A DNA stretch of 8,043 nt from Chloroflexota bacterium (lineage in GTDB: Bacteria; Chloroflexota; Anaerolineae; Aggregatilineales; UBA2796): the NCBI GenBank assembly GCA_017743585.1, contig JAGHYP010000122.1:1-8043 (forward strand), given 5' to 3'. Below are positions 5,506 through 8,043 of this stretch, piece by piece. Below the pieces are notes generated by a model. It did not search any database, was not told the DNA's origin, and was given only the letters and a program-made list of their open reading frames with translations. Position 1 is the stretch's first letter. Each line of letters begins with the position of its first letter. Position numbers and translations under genes: made by a program.

Positions 5506-7428
5506 ATGGCTGAGAATCTACGCTACCTAGAGGCAATCCGCGATCACGTGCTGGTCTACGACGGCGCGATGGGCACCAACATCCAGCGCTACAAGCTGAG
5601 CGCTCAAGATTTCGGCGGCGAGCATCTCAACGGCTGCAACGATTATCTAGTTATCACGCGCCCTGACGTGATCGAGGAAATCCACGCCAGCTTTTTGGCG
5701 GTCGGCTGTGAGGTCATCGAGACGAACACTTTCCGCTCGAATCGGATCACGCTCGCTGAATACGGCCTGCAGGATCGCGTCTTGGAGATCAATCGTGCGG
5801 CTGCGCAGCTTGCGCGCCAAGTTGCCGATAGGTTCGCCGCTGAGACAGGCATTCCGCGCTATGTGGCAGGCAGCATCGGGCCAAGCGGCAAGTTGCCGTC
5901 TTCTGACGACCCTGATCTCTCCAACATCATTTTTGATGAGCTGGCGGATGTTTTCGCGGAGCAGGCGCGCGGATTGGTCGAGGGAGGCGTAGACGTCGTC
6001 TTGGTGGAGACCAGCCAAGATATCTTGGAAGTGCGCGCTGCGGTCTATGGCATCACGCGCTACTTCCAAGAGAGCGGCAATCGCGTGGCGCTGCAGGTGC
6101 AGGTCACGCTAGATGTCTCAGGCAAGATGCTGCTCGGCACGGATATCGCCGCAGTGCTGGCAATCCTCGAGGCGCTGCCTGTGGACGTGATCGGATTGAA
6201 CTGCTCGACCGGCCCTGAGCATATGCGCGAGCCGATCCGCTACTTGGTCGAGCATAGCACCAAGCCGATCAGCGTGCTGCCGAACGCAGGCTTGCCGCTC
6301 AATGTAGACGGCGAGGTGGTCTATCCGATGCAGCCGCAGCCATTTGCGCACATACTCGGCGATTTCGTAGAATGGGGCGTCAGCTGCGTGGGCGGCTGCT
6401 GCGGCACAACGCCTGAACATATCCGCGCCATGCGCGCTGCGCTAGATGCGCCTGGGCGCACGCCGCGCATCGTGATCACGTCCGCAGAGCCGAATCCGCT
6501 CAGCGCCGGCGATGCCCAGCTAGCGCCAACGCGTCTTGCGCAGAAGTTGGCGGCGGGCAAGTTCTTCATCACGGTAGAAATGCCGCCGCCGCGCAGCTTC
6601 AACGCGCAGAAAGTGCTCGCCGCAGCGCAGATGCTGCAGGAAGCAGGCGTGGATTGCATTGACGTCTCTGATAGCCCAATGGCGCGCATGCGCATGAGCC
6701 CATGGGCAATCTGCCATTTGATTCAAGATCGGCTGGGCATGGAGACGATCCTGCATTTCCCCACCCGCGGACGCAACATTTTGCGCGTGCAAGGCGATCT
6801 ATTGGCTGCGCACGCCCTGAATGTGCGCAACATCCTCGTCGTGATGGGCGACCCGACCGCCATCGGCGATTATCCCGATGCAAACGACAAGTGTGATATC
6901 CTGCCGAGCGGCTTGATCAGGCTGATCAAGCATAACTTGAACGGCGGTCGGGATCAGGCGGGCAATAGCATCGGTCAACCGACCGCTTTCACAGTTGGCT
7001 GCGCCCTGAACTTGACGCCGAAGGATATAGATGCTGAGATCAGCTCGCTGCGCAAGAAGATCGAGGCAGGCGCCGACTTCGCGATGACGCAGAGCGTCTA
7101 CGAGCCGCGCAAGGTCGAGCAATTCCTGAAGCGTTATGAGGAGTTATACGGGCCGCTGACGCTGCCGATCTTGGTCGGTATTTTGCCGCTGTACGGCGCG
7201 CGGCATGCCAATTTCTTGAACAACGAGGTGCCCGGCATCAGCATCCCTGAGTCGATCATGGCGCGCATCGCAGCGGCAGGCGATGTCGCACCTGCGGTCG
7301 GCGTGCAAATCGCGGCTGAGATACTGCGCGACCTGCGCGGCATGGTGCAAGGCGCATATATCATCCCGCCTTTCGGCAAGTATGAGATGGCGGCTGAGAT
7401 CGTCGAGGCGCTAGCGCAGCCTGTCTGA
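5506..7428 (+). CDS. bifunctional homocysteine S-methyltransferase / methylenetetrahydrofolate reductase
   Basis: A 640-residue fusion in one-carbon and methionine metabolism, cytoplasmic. Residues 1-315 form a MetH-type homocysteine-binding domain: VYDGAMGTNIQRYKL (17-31), IETNTF (71-76) and the zinc-thiolate ligands Cys233 (GLNCSTGP) and Cys298/Cys299 (GGCCGTTPEH). Residues 350-640 form a MetF-like reductase domain: Glu359 in TVEMPPP, VVMGDP (445-450) with Asp449, and GADFAMTQSVYEP (522-534) with Gln529 at the folate-contact position. The reductase makes 5-methyl-tetrahydrofolate with FAD; the other half methylates homocysteine. It resembles B. subtilis YitJ (about 610 residues). The folate-binding, cobalamin-binding and reactivation domains of MetH are absent, so the immediate methyl donor is unclear. 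The ATG follows GGAGG (5489-5493) by 12 bases. It may share the transcript of the leader and small ORF. Confidence 0.92.
   Translation: MAENLRYLEAIRDHVLVYDGAMGTNIQRYKLSAQDFGGEHLNGCNDYLVITRPDVIEEIHASFLAVGCEVIETNTFRSNRITLAEYGLQDRVLEINRAAAQLARQVADRFAAETGIPRYVAGSIGPSGKLPSSDDPDLSNIIFDELADVFAEQARGLVEGGVDVVLVETSQDILEVRAAVYGITRYFQESGNRVALQVQVTLDVSGKMLLGTDIAAVLAILEALPVDVIGLNCSTGPEHMREPIRYLVEHSTKPISVLPNAGLPLNVDGEVVYPMQPQPFAHILGDFVEWGVSCVGGCCGTTPEHIRAMRAALDAPGRTPRIVITSAEPNPLSAGDAQLAPTRLAQKLAAGKFFITVEMPPPRSFNAQKVLAAAQMLQEAGVDCIDVSDSPMARMRMSPWAICHLIQDRLGMETILHFPTRGRNILRVQGDLLAAHALNVRNILVVMGDPTAIGDYPDANDKCDILPSGLIRLIKHNLNGGRDQAGNSIGQPTAFTVGCALNLTPKDIDAEISSLRKKIEAGADFAMTQSVYEPRKVEQFLKRYEELYGPLTLPILVGILPLYGARHANFLNNEVPGISIPESIMARIAAAGDVAPAVGVQIAAEILRDLRGMVQGAYIIPPFGKYEMAAEIVEALAQPV
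6911..6931 (+). repeat. 21-base perfect palindrome inside a coding region
   Basis: GCTTGATCAG (6911-6920) and its exact complement CTGATCAAGC (6922-6931) flank one G. It encodes residues of the SGLIRLIK segment (468-475) of the reductase domain, where Leu-Ile codons (TTG ATC, CTG ATC) naturally generate GATC-centred dyads. Confidence 0.5.
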
Positions 7429-7441
7429 AATCTCTTTTCAG
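7425..7441. terminator. weak hairpin between convergent genes
   Basis: CTGAAA (7425-7430) and TTTCAG (7436-7441) flank a five-base TCTCT loop in the 22-base gap between two convergent stop codons, overlapping the first stop. The six-pair AT-rich stem is weak and no clear T-run follows on either strand, so a bidirectional terminator role is only a possibility. Confidence 0.25.
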
Positions 7442-7450
7442 CGTCAATTC

Positions 7451-8016
7451 TCAGAGCGTGCCGAGCGACTCGGAAGAGCCGCTGCTGCTTGCAGGGCGGG
7501 CTGCTCCTTCGATTGCGCTGCCGAGCGCGCCGCCGATCACCATGCCCGATCTGCCTGCTAGGACGCCGCCAAGCGCTGAGCCTAGCTCAGATGGGCTCAT
7601 GCCCGTGATCCTGGCGACTGCATCGCGCAGCGCCGCACGCAATTGATCCATCTTCTCTAGGCGACTAAGCGCCTCGCTCAGCGCGCCTGTTGTGCCGCCT
7701 GAGCTTAAGCCGCTGCCGCCACCTGAGCCGCTGCCGCCCAAGCCGCCACCAGAACCACCACCTACGCCGCTGCCAGAGCCACTGCTCAATCCGCTGCCAC
7801 TGCCAGCGCTGCTGCTAGGGGCGCTGGCGCCGCTCGAGCCGCTGGCCGTGCTGCCTTCTGCGCCGCCGCTTGAGCCGCCCATCGCGTTGATCATCGCGTC
7901 GGCGAGTTGGTTGAACGGGCCGGCGCCCGCGCCCGTGCTATTCCGCAAGTTGCCGATGATGCTATTAGCGATGTCGTTGAACACGCCGCCAGTAGTGCTG
8001 TTGCGCAGGTTGTTGA
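7451..8016 (-). CDS. Gly/Ser-rich repeat protein, N-terminus missing
   Basis: I do not recognise this protein. The frame is open from the TGA at 7451-7453 to the adapter junction at 8016, so the start is lost. GTG at 7982-7984 is available but probably internal, because the repeat pattern continues above it. Visible order, counting from that GTG: two related 20-22 residue units, with NLRNST before and after (residue 12) and FNDI (2) / FNQL (24) spaced 22 apart; a long Gly/Ser/Ala linker (37-99) almost without charged residues; an amphipathic helix LSEALSRLEKMDQLRAALRD (102-121); a glycine-zipper-like stretch (134-160) with GSALGGVLAG and GGALGSAIEG; and a Ser-rich tail. No signal peptide or membrane anchor can be judged without the N-terminus. 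The glycine-zipper part suggests self-association or membrane interaction; that is inference. Confidence 0.7.
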
Positions 8017-8043
8017 CTGTCTCTTATACACATCTGACGCTGC
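8017..8043. other. Nextera transposase adapter (sequencing artefact)
   Basis: Bases 8017-8035 read CTGTCTCTTATACACATCT, the 19-base mosaic-end complement used in Nextera libraries, and 8036-8043 (GACGCTGC) match the start of the adapter that follows it. These bases are library-derived, not genomic, and put a false in-frame TAA into the - strand gene at this edge. Confidence 0.97.

Noticed and set aside
7680..7880. Repetitive GCCGCTGCC/CCTGAGCC-rich stretch as a CRISPR or satellite array
   Set aside because: No regular repeat-spacer spacing; it is explained by Gly/Ser codons of the - strand protein.

Overview
The window is an accessory-free, GC-rich bacterial housekeeping region. No insertion sequence, integrase, phage gene or CRISPR array is visible. 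Six complete or near-complete genes and a tRNA lie on the + strand, and one truncated gene lies on the - strand at the right edge. The last 27 bases (8017-8043) are not biological: they match the Nextera transposase mosaic end plus adapter, so this is probably an untrimmed contig end from a shotgun or metagenome assembly. Bacterial features are sigma70-type promoters, Shine-Dalgarno sequences, a rho-independent terminator behind the tRNA and an AraB-type ribulokinase. These sit beside a tyrosyl-tRNA synthetase of archaeal/eukaryotic type. I would guess a Chloroflexota-like lineage, with low confidence and no search to back it.

Region by region: (1) 1-170 is a leader with a candidate promoter inside an inverted repeat. 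(2) 171-3469 is a tight same-strand cluster: archaeal-type tyrS, a four-helix membrane protein of unknown function (1 base after tyrS), and araB ribulokinase. (3) 3470-3634 is a self-contained tRNA-Pro(UGG) unit with strong promoter, tRNA and terminator. (4) 3725-4912 is an aminoglycoside-phosphotransferase-fold kinase of unknown substrate. (5) 4909-5128 is a near-consensus promoter overlapping the kinase stop codon, followed by a highly structured leader that ends in a terminator. (6) 5129-5422 is a short ORF resembling the N-terminal half of DinB/ClbS-like (DUF1706) proteins, possibly frameshifted. (7) 5506-7428 is a bifunctional homocysteine S-methyltransferase / methylenetetrahydrofolate reductase. 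(8) 7451-8016 on the - strand is the C-terminal part of a Gly/Ser-rich repeat protein cut off by the contig end.

The most interesting element is the leader at about 4944-5063. The 5' arm of its terminator can instead pair, over 14 positions with one bulge, with bases 4998-5012. Those bases are themselves part of an independently foldable upstream structure. This mutually exclusive arrangement is what a riboswitch or other transcription attenuator looks like. It lies upstream of the small ORF and, further on, the methionine/folate gene. I could not match it to any riboswitch class I can recall. The remaining genes look like ordinary metabolism and translation and do not form one obvious pathway.
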